DNA from: Calendula officinalis
Taxonomy: Eukaryota; Streptophyta; Magnoliopsida; Asterales; Asteraceae
Assembly: GCA_963853835.1 (NCBI GenBank)
Contig: OY970820.1
Coordinates: forward strand, 29,846,873-29,910,872
DNA: 64,000 bases
Direction: 5' to 3'
Positions within the stretch are counted from its first letter, which is position 1; each line of letters starts with the position of its first letter. The notes beneath the pieces are model-generated. The model worked only from the letters and a program-made list of their open reading frames with translations, searched no databases and was not told where the DNA came from. A program made the position numbers and the translations under genes. Positions 19,284 to 30,105 of the stretch are shown here, in pieces.

Positions 19284-20129
19284 TCATATAAATAGAATCA
19301 TTAATGATGATGTGATGTTATGTTGTATTTTGAGATATATATGAACAAACCAAAGCTAAAAATAGCATGGTTTGTTAGGATAATATTTTGAGAGGCCCAT
19401 AATTAAGGTTTTTCCTTTTCTTAAAAGAACATCATGTGCGTGTGAAAACTCATCTAACACCACTGCTAACGGCAGTCATCATTCACGTCGCTAGCTGGTA
19501 CCATAAGATCGGTTAGAGGCGTCGGTTGGTTTGCGCTGGTTTGGGAGAGGGAGGGATTAGTGGTGAAGGTGGGGCCAAAGAGATATTCTGTGTGTATATT
19601 TTGTAAGGGTGGATTCAAAAAAAACTGAAGGAAAGATGTATTGTTAATATGAGTACGTCAGTTTAGTCGGTTGGAGGGTGAATTGGTGTGGTGCTGATTT
19701 GGAAAAAACTGACGGTGTTAGTTTCTACCACTATTGAGAGTGATCTAACTTATTTATCACTTTATAAAAATTACAATCAATATTTATTTATTATATAGTA
19801 TTTCATTATTTCATTATAACAACTATATATTATAGTAACTTAATATTAGTACGTATATTTATGTGTGGTAATTTAGGTCGGGTTCGCGAGTTAGCGGGTC
19901 GGAAACGTTGAACTTGAAAACAAAATGTTTATATAAACGGGTCAGATATTTCAACTATAACTGGTTTATTTTCAACCCAAATATGATTTATATTAACAGA
20001 TTAAACAGTTAGCAGGTTAAACAAGTTGTTATTCAATAAATTCATAAAAAATACAAAAACACCAAATTACTAAATAGTTTTTTAAATTTTTTTATCTGAC
20101 TATTAATTATGTTTGAATTATGCCCAAAA
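19284..20129. other. Intergenic, nothing recognised
   Basis: AT-rich DNA between the Kunitz cluster and the limit-dextrinase relic. No gene, RNA or paired terminal repeat could be supported. Confidence 0.55.
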
Positions 20130-20357
20130 TATTAATTTTTACTTCCTAGTTCCTACCATCATCTCCCCAACTCGTAGTCCCTCCATCCGGTTTACTTTCC
20201 ATATATATCCACAACAAGACCTACCCGACTGGTTATTTGATCCGGCCCAGACCTAAAGCTGTCATTCCCTCCATTGTCAAATGCAGAACACACACTCTCC
20301 ATTGTTGCTGCTCAGGTTCAACAATGCCACTTGAAGACCCCATTTGACCACCCCCTC
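20130..20357 (+). pseudogene. Limit dextrinase relic, possible transit-peptide exon
   Basis: Ser/Pro/Arg-rich open codons (for example RPRPKAVIPSIVKCRTHTLH) followed by MPLED, which fits a plastid transit peptide and mature start. A CAG/GTTCCT donor-like site follows at about 20357, though a stop occurs shortly before it. Weakest of the pieces. Confidence 0.35.
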
Positions 20358-20734
20358 AGGTTCCTTATAATAATAATTGAAAATACAATTCTTTTGGCTC
20401 TAATTTGGGTGGGTTTTCTGTTAATTCTCATCTATGCATTCTAATTTAAGGGTCTTTTGCCATTTTAAGGATACCTTATAACGATGTTGTAATCAGTGTA
20501 TGCATATAAAGCTATTTAATAACAAATTGCTTTAGGAAAAGGATATGTATTTAAAATTACATATCACCAATCAACAATCTAAAGTAGTTATATTTTCTAA
20601 TTGAATACAGAAAAGGTAAGAGATTTTGGTGAAAGAGTGCTTCTGGCCAATATTTTGTAAAACTGAAATTAAACCTAGAATGAACGAAAATAACTTGCTA
20701 TGATAGGGTTTGGTTAAGTGTTAATCAATTGCAG

Positions 20735-20781
20735 GATATTGGGTCTGTAGATCAATAATTACTTGGGATGTTGATGTTTGA
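20735..20781 (+). pseudogene. Limit dextrinase relic, N-terminal exon piece
   Basis: After a TTGCAG acceptor the codons read YWVCRSIITWDVDV and then a stop. This matches the first conserved block of plant limit dextrinases (AYWV..SLIAWNVDV). The rest of the exon is lost, and the Mutator foldback begins 30 bp later. Confidence 0.6.
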
Positions 20782-21047
20782 TGTTGTTGCTAATTTCAAC
20801 CTAATTATATGAGCGAATTACATCTAAGGTCCCTGTGGTTTACCACTTATTGCAGTCACAGTCCCTAAACTTCATTAAGTACACTGGGAATCCCTGGTGT
20901 TGCCACTTTGTTGCACCCGTAGTCCCTTAGCAAACGGACGTTAATTAAAGTTGTTAAATCCCCATGTGCACATCACATGATGGGTAATATGGTAATTGTA
21001 CACCCCTTCCTCATATATATTTAAACTCGAGTAAATTACATGGAAGG

Positions 21048-21351
21048 TGTTAGGTACTAGATATGTTGTAATAGTTAGTCTAGGGGGTAATAGTGTAACA
21101 ATGTATAGATGTTAGGTTTTATTACCAAAATGGTCCTAACTAACCAAGAATTGAGCCATGGTATAAATACCAAAGTGTAAGGCTCAATTCTTCAACTTTT
21201 GCACAATTAACATTTCAATTTCACAGCATTTGTTCTCTCATCTTCTCTCTACCTTTCTCTCTCTAAAACCCTAATCTCTCTCTTCACTTTCCATCTAAAA
21301 TCATCATCAAACACCATGAAATGGATTGAATATATGATTCTATGCTTTTCA
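21048..21351 (+). repeat. 5' LTR of Copia-2
   Basis: 304 bp from TGTTAGGTAC to GCTTTTCA, with a TATA-like GGTATAAATACC near 21160-21171. Identical to the 3' LTR. Confidence 0.95.
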
Positions 21352-21353
21352 AT

Positions 21354-21365
21354 TGGTATCAGAGC
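21354..21365 (+). other. Primer-binding site, tRNA-Met type
   Basis: TGGTATCAGAGC two bases after the LTR, as in Copia-1 and Copia-3. Confidence 0.92.
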
Positions 21366-21799
21366 ATAATTTCATCTTGAAAACGATCCAAATCCATCAA
21401 TTGGTGTTAAAATCAGAAGAATCAGTGGGTTTTTGAAGGTTTTTGAAGAAAAAGGGGTTTAAGATCAAAAATCAGATTTAAGGTATTATTTCTTGTTATT
21501 ATGGATTGAATAGCTTCCTTTTATTGTTATATTAAGCTTAGAATCAAGCTAGGATCGAATCTAATCCATACTGATGAAGAATTAAGGGTTTTAGGAAAAA
21601 CCATTAAAGCTTCAAAAACCCTCTAAATTCAAATTTTCGAATAGATCTAGGTTGTTTTTGAGTAATATAGTTGCAATGGATTGAAGAAAATAGTATTTGG
21701 GTCAGTTTGCTATAAGAATCAGTGAATTTAGGCAGGAAACGAGCATTTTAGGATCAAATTAGTGGGTTTTCAGGGTCTGATCGTAACTGTTCTGTTCAA

Positions 21800-22130
21800 G
21801 AAATTGTTCGGCCCGAGAACAGTAACAAGTTCGGCCCGAACTTCATCAACAACTTCGGCCCGAACTTCATCACTACTTCGGCCCGAACTTCACACCACAA
21901 CTTCGACCCGAACTTCACACCACAACTTCGACCCGAACTTCTGCATAACTTCGGCCCGAACTACTACCCAACTTCGGCCCGAACTTCAAACCCCACTTCG
22001 GCTCGAACTTCTTTCACAACCTCGGCCCGAACTTCCTTTACACTTCGACCCGAACTTCACTAGTACTTCGGCCCGAACTTCTTCTGTACCTCGGCCCGAA
22101 CTTCTTTGTACTTCGGCCCGAACTTCTTTT
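21800..22130 (+). repeat. Leader minisatellite, ~14 copies of ACTTCGGCCCGAACTTC
   Basis: Units of 22-24 bp centred on TTCGGCCCGAA, a near-perfect palindrome. Variants TTCGACCCGAA and TTCGGCTCGAA occur. The array ends about 50 bp before the gag ATG. It is open on both strands in some frames, a by-product of the repeat. Confidence 0.9.
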
Positions 22131-22177
22131 CCAAATTTAAATATTTTTTTTTCGGTCGTTCTTTCTTCCAACAAGAT

Positions 22178-23488
22178 ATGACTTCCAAGGACGCCTTGTC
22201 TATTGGATCAGACACGAAACCACCTGTTCTCTACCGAGGAGAATACGGTCAATGGAAGAAACGGTTTCTCCATTTCATCCTGAGCCAACAACCTGGTCCA
22301 TCTATCCTTGAATCCCTTACAACCGGACCCGCTAAGTTCTATCGTGCAGTGGCTCCAGCCCTAAACACCGAACCAGCAATACCTGGAGGTGTAATCGAAA
22401 TTCCCCCGGCGGAATACACTCAAGAGCAAAAGGATAGGGCTAGGGCGGATGTGCTCGCACACTCCTACATGTTACAAGGCATAACAAATGAAATCTACAG
22501 CAGCCTTGATAGTTTCAGCACGGGGAAAGAGCTTTGGGATGAAATTCAAAAGCAAATGGAGGGTACCGACCTGGGTAATAAAGCAAAGATGGTTTCGACC
22601 TTAAATGCCTATGGTCAATTCAAAGCTACCCCAATGGAAGAACTAGGGGAAACGTATCTTAGATTCTGCAACATGCTCAACGATCTCCGAAAGAACAACC
22701 TCATCAAAGAGAAGCTTGAGATCAACATCAAATTCATCCAATCCCTACTACCGGAGTGGGAGATGTTTGGAAACAGTGCAATGCAGCACAAGGATTTGAG
22801 CTCCATAGATATTCATGAACTATATGAGTACCTACATCAAAACAAGCCTATGGTGAAAGGAACCGTCAAAAACAGGCAAGATATGACAGACACCTTGACA
22901 ATGTTGACCAAACAAAATCTGGCTCTTAACAAAGGTATCAACGAAGCAATGGTTGCATCACAAACAAAAGAAGTGGTACATGAAGAACCAGAAACTCTGA
23001 TCCCAGCGGGGACACAAGATGAAATCGACTCAGTTCGTCAAGCCTTGGCTCTCATTTCCTCCTATAACAAAAAGTACTATAAGAAACCAACCAACAACAA
23101 TCTTAGATCATCCTCAAATTTCAAATTCAATTCCTCTTCTCAAACCCCGAACAACAAATCCTCATCTTCCTCCACCGAGCCACCTAAGAAATGTTACAAT
23201 TGTGGTCTGACTGGCCATTTTGCCAAAGAATGCCAGAAGCCAAAGGTGAAGGACTCAGAATACTTTAAACGGAAAATGCTCATGGCCAAACAAGTTGAAA
23301 ATGGGAAAGTTCTACTGGCTGAGGATCTACAGTGGTTGGAGGACTCTGATGATCAAGAGGAAGAGGAATGCACAGCAAGCCTGGCTCTCATGGCGAGATC
23401 TAACGAACTCAGAGCTGCACTGGGCATTCCTGAGAATGATGAAAATGAGGTACACTCTTTATTAACTGATTCAGACACTGATGAATAA
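22178..23488 (+). CDS. Copia gag protein with CCHC zinc knuckle
   Basis: 436 codons from the ATG MTSKDALSIG, chosen because it follows the leader array and begins the gag-like region. It has a UBN2/Copia gag domain (KELWDEIQKQMEG, ETYLRFCNMLNDLR, IKFIQSLLPEWEMF) and one zinc knuckle CYNCGLTGHFAKEC near residue 345, which binds RNA in the particle. It stops at 23486. The next ORF is in the same frame, so a single TAA separates gag from the linker. The frame is otherwise intact, consistent with recent mobility. Confidence 0.9.
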   Translation: MTSKDALSIGSDTKPPVLYRGEYGQWKKRFLHFILSQQPGPSILESLTTGPAKFYRAVAPALNTEPAIPGGVIEIPPAEYTQEQKDRARADVLAHSYMLQGITNEIYSSLDSFSTGKELWDEIQKQMEGTDLGNKAKMVSTLNAYGQFKATPMEELGETYLRFCNMLNDLRKNNLIKEKLEINIKFIQSLLPEWEMFGNSAMQHKDLSSIDIHELYEYLHQNKPMVKGTVKNRQDMTDTLTMLTKQNLALNKGINEAMVASQTKEVVHEEPETLIPAGTQDEIDSVRQALALISSYNKKYYKKPTNNNLRSSSNFKFNSSSQTPNNKSSSSSTEPPKKCYNCGLTGHFAKECQKPKVKDSEYFKRKMLMAKQVENGKVLLAEDLQWLEDSDDQEEEECTASLALMARSNELRAALGIPENDENEVHSLLTDSDTDE

Positions 23489-23497
23489 GAAAATTCC

Positions 23498-25819
23498 TTG
23501 TTTAATGAAAAACTCTTTACTAAAATTGATGAGAAATCACACTTGACAAAACAAATAACTGATTTGGAATCTGAAAAAGATCAACTCTTAAATGATTTGA
23601 GTGAATTAAGTCAAGTTTCTCTTCAAATAACTCAAGTAAACAAGGACTTACAAAATCAGTTGTCTACATCAAAATCAGCTTTTCAATTTCAAATTACTGA
23701 GTTACAAAATGATCTACAAACACAAATAAATACAACGAATGCATCAAATACACAAATCCAAAAATTAAAAGATGAAAATTTAACCTTCCGTCGCCAACTT
23801 GAAACTCTTGTTCCTCAAGTAAATCAAATTAATAATTCAAATCAAAAAACACAAGAGTTACAACAACAGTTGTCAACGTTTCATGCTGCTCACACCAGTG
23901 AAGTAAATCGTCTAAATCACATAATTAATACAAAAAATCTTGAAATATCAAACCTAAAAACGATGAAGACGGTATCAAATGACAAAGACGACTCCAAGCA
24001 GCTGATAAATGACTTAGCTATCCAACTCAGTCGAGAGCAAACATGGATGAAGTCCGCTGACATCAAGATGAAGGATTACCAAGATAAGTTGAAGGCAGCT
24101 GATAACGAAATTCAAAAACTAAATGAACAAATCACAAACATCACAAACAATTTTAACAAGGAAATCCATGAACAATCAGCAACCATACACAGTCTTACTG
24201 TCAAGAAAGAAAATGCTGAAGAACACATCTCCAAACTGGAGCAGACGATTGTGAAAGCTGGTCACACTGAACAAACAATAAAATTAAATCAACCAAAAGA
24301 GTTCAGATCTTTCAAATCAAAAGTGGGTCTCGGTGCTGAGAACTCCCGTCCTCTGGAAAAAGCTGCTGATGTTGTTCCCACACTATACAATTACGATTAC
24401 ATGAACTTGGGAATATGGCAAAGCTTTCTTCATATGCCGGACGAGGAAGCAGAAATCGAGAAATTCAACAGAGAAAAGAAGGAACACGCTCAAATCAGCT
24501 TTAAGTATTCTGAATTGAACTATACATATGAAAAGAATAAAGCAAAATTTCAAAACGATGAGTACTTCCCGATTGTCACTCCAGAAGAATTTTCCATTTC
24601 TGATAATGAAGTTTTAAAACAAACAATTGAACCAAAGCTTTATGTTCCACCGTTGATTTTAGAAAAGAAAATTGTTCAACTTGAATCTGAAATTGACGAC
24701 ACTCACAAGGCCTTTGATAAAGAAAAGGAAAAACTTCAAATCAAAATACATAATTTAGAGGACACCATTTTAGAATTAAAAATTAAAACGAGCAATGTTG
24801 TTTCCAAAAATTCTAAAGCCTCTCTATTAGGGCCAGCACCGACAAACCCAGTTCCAACGATCTTGAAGAGAAGCTCTAATCCACCTATTTTGAATCTTGC
24901 AGATGGAAGCTTAGAGTCCAGAGGGAAGAAGTCCATGGAGCAACCAGAAGTCAACAGAGCCACACAGTCAAAGAAGTCTATTCAGACTGGATCCAGTATG
25001 CTTAAGAAGCCTAGTCTACTTAAGAAGTCTAGTCCATCTAAGTCTGTAGTTTCATCTTTTTCTGTTCAAAATAAATGTAATGACTCTAGACAGTTTATTT
25101 CTCCAAAAGAAGCTCATGGCATGTGTAAAAACTCTAATTTTGTGAAAACTATTTTAACTGCTTTTAGAACAGACTATGATTCTACTGTTTATCGTCCTGT
25201 CCGTTACTCTCCTGATTTTGGTGCTGTGTATGTTAAAACTGACAAATATGGAACAAAAAGATTTTTTGACAAAATTACAAAGAAACAGATAACTCAAACT
25301 GATAAACGTTTTTTTGTAAAACTTGATGCACCTTGCAGTATTCATAAGAACATCGTCTCTCATAAATCTGGTAAACTTATAAACACATGCAGAACGTGCT
25401 ATCCATATCTATGCAAATCACACGTCACTAAACCAGCAAAATCAACTCAAAAGATCTTATCATCTCCGGTTTTCAAACAACAGAAGAAATCTTCTCAAAC
25501 TTCACAAACTTCTGTTTCTAACAAAAGATCAAAAGCTCAAAAGCTACCCTCAAAACAATCAAAGATGCCGTCTAAACAACCACAAATTTCTGTTTCTCAC
25601 TTCTCTTCTAGTCGCACATCTCCTCAGGGTAAAGCTGCACAAAAGCCAAAACCGTCAGTTCTCCCCAAATTCGACAAACCATCCATTAAAACGTCCACTC
25701 ATGTGAAATATACTTGGGTTAAAAACGAAAAATCTCATTGGATTATCCAATCCTCTGAAAAATCTCTCAAATGGATCATCAAATCTGAACTGCCTCCTAG
25801 CAGTTCCCAAAAGCTCTAA
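23498..25819 (+). CDS. Copia coiled-coil linker between gag and protease
   Basis: 773 codons in the same frame as gag. The first ~250 residues are strongly coiled-coil (Gln/Asn/Lys/Glu heptads). About residues 254-410 form a block conserved with Copia-1 (QTIKLNQPKEF, WQSFLHM.DEEAEIE, KAKFQNDEYFPIV). A basic Ser/Pro/Lys-rich tail follows. It ends before the GP...WVPK signature that normally leads into protease; that signature is present at about 25869 but in a different frame. Sirevirus gag-pol proteins are unusually long here. No enzyme motif is visible. Role unknown, presumed structural. Confidence 0.75.
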   Translation: MFNEKLFTKIDEKSHLTKQITDLESEKDQLLNDLSELSQVSLQITQVNKDLQNQLSTSKSAFQFQITELQNDLQTQINTTNASNTQIQKLKDENLTFRRQLETLVPQVNQINNSNQKTQELQQQLSTFHAAHTSEVNRLNHIINTKNLEISNLKTMKTVSNDKDDSKQLINDLAIQLSREQTWMKSADIKMKDYQDKLKAADNEIQKLNEQITNITNNFNKEIHEQSATIHSLTVKKENAEEHISKLEQTIVKAGHTEQTIKLNQPKEFRSFKSKVGLGAENSRPLEKAADVVPTLYNYDYMNLGIWQSFLHMPDEEAEIEKFNREKKEHAQISFKYSELNYTYEKNKAKFQNDEYFPIVTPEEFSISDNEVLKQTIEPKLYVPPLILEKKIVQLESEIDDTHKAFDKEKEKLQIKIHNLEDTILELKIKTSNVVSKNSKASLLGPAPTNPVPTILKRSSNPPILNLADGSLESRGKKSMEQPEVNRATQSKKSIQTGSSMLKKPSLLKKSSPSKSVVSSFSVQNKCNDSRQFISPKEAHGMCKNSNFVKTILTAFRTDYDSTVYRPVRYSPDFGAVYVKTDKYGTKRFFDKITKKQITQTDKRFFVKLDAPCSIHKNIVSHKSGKLINTCRTCYPYLCKSHVTKPAKSTQKILSSPVFKQQKKSSQTSQTSVSNKRSKAQKLPSKQSKMPSKQPQISVSHFSSSRTSPQGKAAQKPKPSVLPKFDKPSIKTSTHVKYTWVKNEKSHWIIQSSEKSLKWIIKSELPPSSSQKL

Positions 25820-25920
25820 ATTGATCATCTCATAATATCTGCATAAAACATATGTCTCTAATCGTTCTGGACCCATACAAGATTGGGTACCTAAAATGTT
25901 TTATTTGTTTTATGTAGAAT

Positions 25921-28266
25921 GTGTGGTACCTCGACTCGGGCTGTTCGAGGCACATGACAGGAAACAAAAATCTCCTGACCAACTTTTGTGAAAAATACTT
26001 AGGAACGGTCAAATTTGGAAATGATCACTTAGCAGCCATCTTAGGTCTTGGTGATCTTATCTGCCATAACCTGATAATCAGAAATGTTGCCTTTGTCGAA
26101 GACCTCTCACATAATCTCTTCAGCATCGGAAAATTTTGTGACAAGACTCTAGAAGTAAACTTTCGCACAAAGAAGTGTGCCATTCGGACATATGACGGTG
26201 ATGAACTTCTAACTGGAACTCGTGACACAAACCTCTTCACTATTGATCTTAATGACCTGAGTACAACCGAAGAAGTCTGTCTCGTGTCTAAAGCTACTGC
26301 CAATGAGTCATGGTTATGGCATCGACGTTTGTCTCATCTCAACTTTAAAACCATGAACAAACTCGTAAAAGGAGGTCATGTGTCGGGATTGCCTGATGTT
26401 GCCTTTGACAAAGATCACAAATGTTCTTCGTGTGAAAAAGGGAAAATGACCAAAAAGTCTCACAAACCTAAACCTGCTCCCAGTACTTCCAAACCTCTTG
26501 AACTTCTTCATATGGACTTATGCGGTCCAATGAGCGTTCACAGTCTTGCAGGAAAACGTTATGTTTTGGTTATTGTTGATGACTATTCCAGATACACATG
26601 GGTTTATTTCCTTCGTTCAAAGGATGAAGCCGCAGATATCATAATCTCATTTATCAAGAAAACTCAAGTAAACCTGGAATTAAATGTTCAAACAATCCGT
26701 ACCGACAATGGTACTGAATTCAAGAATCGGGTCCTTGACTCTTATCTTGAATCTGCTGGCATCACCCATCAATTTTCCGCTGCACGAACTCCTCAACATA
26801 ACGGTGTTGTTGAAAGACGAAACCGCACTTTAGTGGAAGCTGCTCGTACGATGCTTTCATTTTCAAAACTTCCTCTGTCGTTATGGGCAGAAGCCATCAG
26901 CACCGCCTGTTTTACACAGAACCGCTCAATCATAAACAAAACATACGACAAAACTCCTTATGAGCTCATCAACAATCGAATATCAAATGTTAACTTCTTC
27001 CACATCTTTGGTAGTCGATGCTTCATCCTATCTGATAACGAGAAACTCAACAAGTTTGAAGAGAAAGCCAAGGAAGGAGTCTTTATAGGCTATTCAAAGG
27101 ATTCAGCCTCATTCAGAGTATACAACTGCTCTACAAGAATGGTCAGAGAAAGTGTCAATGTCTCATTTGATGAAACATTCTTGCTTGATTCAAGCTCAAC
27201 TGGCATTGAAAGACCTCTACCCACAACCTCCACTAACCATTCATACTCTCTGAATGATCTTGAAATCCTATTCCAACACTTCCATGATGAATATCACAAC
27301 GTCAGACACCCACCTCCACCTCCACCCCCACCTACACCCCCACCTCCACCCCCACCTCCGGCAGATGCTCAATCAATCACAACTCCGGAAATCAACACTC
27401 CATCCCCAAATGAGACCCCATCACCTACCTCACCTGCTCCAAACTCACCAATACCCACATTAAGTGCAGGTCCTTCAACATCGACACAAGGAACTCAATC
27501 TTCACCAGTCGATCCCCCACCTCCCGCAGATATTATCACTCCACTGGTGATTGATTTCTCTAAATTTCATCTTCCTCGAGTTGATCCACCACCTCCGATC
27601 AATCCTCACAATACTGAAACTGCAATCATACCACATCCTGCTTTCACTGATCATTCCAACGTTAACCCTGGTCAACTCCCACTTCCTCATTCTACGAAGT
27701 GGACAAAGGAACATCCTTTGGACCAAATCATCGGAAACCCAGCCTCTTCGGTCCAAACTAGACGGGCTTCAGCAGATGAATGTCATCATGCATCATTCTT
27801 AAGCTCCACTGAACCGAAGAAAGTCTGTGAAGCGCTTTCCGATCCAGACTGGATAATTGCGATGCAGGAAGAGATTAATCAATTCGAAAGATTAAAGGTC
27901 TGGCGCTTAGTTCCTAAAACCCCGGGATCATCAGTAATCGGAACTAAGTGGATTTTTAAGAACAAGAAAGATGAAAATGGAATCGTCATTCGTAACAAAG
28001 CAAGGTTGGTAGCTAAGGGTTACGCTCAACAGGAAGGCATTGATTACGAAGAAACATTTGCTCCTGTTGCCCGCATAGAAGCCATTCGCATTTTCTTAGC
28101 ATATGCAGCTCACAAAAACTTTACTATCTATCAGATGGATGTAAAGACTGCATTCTTAAATGGTATTCTAAAAGAGGAGGTGTTTGTTCATCAACCAGAA
28201 GGGTTTGTAAATCCCAAACATCCAGACTATGTCTATGTTCTCGACAAAGCTCTTTATGGCTTCTGA
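25921..28266 (+). CDS. Copia protease, integrase and N-terminal reverse transcriptase (truncated pol)
   Basis: 781 codons. Protease motif WYLDSGCSRHMTG at the start; GAG-pre-integrase zinc region with H..H and CSSCEKGK about residues 131-170; integrase core with D in HMDLCGP, D in RTDNGTEF and E in GVVERRNR; a Pro-rich insert near 461-490; then RVT_2 reverse transcriptase (GTKWIFKNK, KARLVAKGYAQ, YQMDVKTAFLNG). The frame stops after DKALYGF, where intact elements continue with KQAPRAWY. The YVDD box and RNase H are absent, so this pol cannot copy DNA. The first ATG is arbitrary; translation would be from gag by frame change. Confidence 0.88.
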   Translation: MWYLDSGCSRHMTGNKNLLTNFCEKYLGTVKFGNDHLAAILGLGDLICHNLIIRNVAFVEDLSHNLFSIGKFCDKTLEVNFRTKKCAIRTYDGDELLTGTRDTNLFTIDLNDLSTTEEVCLVSKATANESWLWHRRLSHLNFKTMNKLVKGGHVSGLPDVAFDKDHKCSSCEKGKMTKKSHKPKPAPSTSKPLELLHMDLCGPMSVHSLAGKRYVLVIVDDYSRYTWVYFLRSKDEAADIIISFIKKTQVNLELNVQTIRTDNGTEFKNRVLDSYLESAGITHQFSAARTPQHNGVVERRNRTLVEAARTMLSFSKLPLSLWAEAISTACFTQNRSIINKTYDKTPYELINNRISNVNFFHIFGSRCFILSDNEKLNKFEEKAKEGVFIGYSKDSASFRVYNCSTRMVRESVNVSFDETFLLDSSSTGIERPLPTTSTNHSYSLNDLEILFQHFHDEYHNVRHPPPPPPPPTPPPPPPPPADAQSITTPEINTPSPNETPSPTSPAPNSPIPTLSAGPSTSTQGTQSSPVDPPPPADIITPLVIDFSKFHLPRVDPPPPINPHNTETAIIPHPAFTDHSNVNPGQLPLPHSTKWTKEHPLDQIIGNPASSVQTRRASADECHHASFLSSTEPKKVCEALSDPDWIIAMQEEINQFERLKVWRLVPKTPGSSVIGTKWIFKNKKDENGIVIRNKARLVAKGYAQQEGIDYEETFAPVARIEAIRIFLAYAAHKNFTIYQMDVKTAFLNGILKEEVFVHQPEGFVNPKHPDYVYVLDKALYGF

Positions 28267-28629
28267 TCAAAACAGATTCAGGACCCGCTCTTATAGGAAA
28301 CCACAAATCTCAATCAAGCTTAACCGCAAAACCTCTCCTTCAACCCTCCGACGATGTATAAGGTACGTTTCTACAACTGACAACTTTTCAATATCTTTGT
28401 TTTGTCGAGGGGGAGAAATATTAATTCTAGGGGGAGAATTATTATTTCTAGGGGGAGAAAATTCAGAAAACCAAAAACAAATTACCCAAATAAAAAGTTT
28501 TATGTTTGTAACGCTAATTATAAGTCGTTGTAATATCCGTAAACGATCTCTTTACTAGTTCTCTAGTAAAGATTGCATCTGTTTATTACAAATTCTTTTA
28601 ATTCTCGTTACTCACTACTTCAAAAGACA
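28267..28629 (+). other. Deletion junction and three polypurine-like motifs
   Basis: Just after the pol stop the sequence switches to the 3' region. AGGGGGAGA motifs lie at about 28408, 28429 and 28450, with the same ~21-bp spacing as in Copia-1. Confidence 0.65.
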
Positions 28630-30080
28630 TACCTTCCCATGGTTTGCCAGATCCGGCCACACCTTCCCAGGGAAATATTTCAGCCAACTGGTAAATGTGA
28701 GGGTTTAGGTCTAGGGTATAGTAATAGGTGAGTGCAAGGTGATGTGAAAACATGATAAATCAAAGAAAACACACCTTATGAGTGCATCCAAACCGAAAAC
28801 AAACCGGGCAACCAATTAAATAGGTGATCATTCATTCGTTGAATGTTTCACTAGACTTTACTGGCCCAGTAAAGCAAATGCACGCCACCACCAACTACTC
28901 AAATTCCTCTCAACAGGGATTTGTTTCATTTCATCAGGGGACGTAGCACAAAAGCTACTGACTACTCATTCGGAGTATGTCGGTATTGAATAATAATAAC
29001 CTCCTGCCCCGGGTTAAGTCTCATTTGTATGCACAGTGTGTCTAGTTCTCACCCTCAAGAACCTTCCAATATAGGACACTTGCACTATAAAAATGGATCT
29101 CAGTGAATCCATCGAAACACTTGTAGTGGCATCACAATCTGATGTTTCACGAGGATCGAGTGGAAATCCTGCTAGAGCTAAAATCACGCCAACTCTAAAC
29201 GCATGTCACACATTTGAATCAACGGTTGTGCAAACGACTACAGATTCATACCGTGTGCTAACGGATACTCTATGTGAGTCCGGTGTTACCTTAAAAGAAC
29301 AAGTTGTTGTGCCTTAAACTTCAAAATCATTCAGGCAACAACTTATACCGGAAACACATAAAATTCCGATGAAAAATCCATGTGAACTAAAATGCAACAT
29401 CTTGAAAGCTGATTAAAATGCACATGAGCGTAATAGTCCACTCTCAAATTACTCCTATGATCTGCTAAACCCAGCATGATCTTCCCCGGAGCCACCGACA
29501 ATATAGGAACTAAAAAGTGAGGGTCCCTAGGTCTAGGTGAGCAGAATCAAGTATCATGGGATCTTGATTGGGGTGCGCTGAGGTAAAAATTGAGAGGGGG
29601 TATGAAGTATGGGGTGCAAATCAGCTTATCACATGGTAAAAACAAAAATGAGGGTGTGGTTGAAAAATGAAAAAGTGAGTTGAGTGAGTAGCGTGTGTGA
29701 AAGGGTTAAAAGAAAACGGAAAACCCTCCCTAAACCGAACAAATGACCGGGTAACCTCATCTATATCAGATTGCATATGTTGCTTTCTGATTAAGACATC
29801 ATGGACCCAGTGATGCAATGCACAACCCCCACTCCAGTCCTCGCCTTCGTTTGTCCACATATAGAGTCTAGAACCGAATTAAATTTCTCTAGGACACAGG
29901 CACTCTACCAAGCATATCTTTGAGATATTGCCGGAACATTCATAGTGATACCAAAATTATTGGTATTCCAAGATGATTGAATGGAAATCCTACCAGTGCT
30001 AACATCAATGCCAACACTGAACGTAGGTCACACAGTTTCTGTAACTGTTGTGCTAACATGCAATCTATGTGATCCTGGGT
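28630..30080 (+). repeat. Duplicated 3' module (A and B) of Copia-2
   Basis: Module A about 28630-29400 and module B about 29440-30080 are diverged copies, each alignable to the matching module in Copia-1. A short frame in module A (29093-29317) encodes SGNPARAKI and TFESTVVQTT, also found in Copia-1. Confidence 0.6.
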
Positions 30081-30105
30081 TACCCTGATACATTCTTGTG
30101 CGAAG

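Noticed and set aside
21808..22124. Heat-shock elements in the TTCGGCCCGAA array
   Set aside because: Canonical heat-shock elements need TTCnnGAA spacing; here five bases separate the half sites.
21762..22181. 139-codon ORF across the Copia-2 leader
   Set aside because: Open only because the 22-24-bp minisatellite lacks stops; not conserved as protein and overlaps the gag start.
27254..27463. His/Leu-rich ORF overlapping Copia-2 pol
   Set aside because: Shadow frame of the proline-rich segment in the pol ORF.
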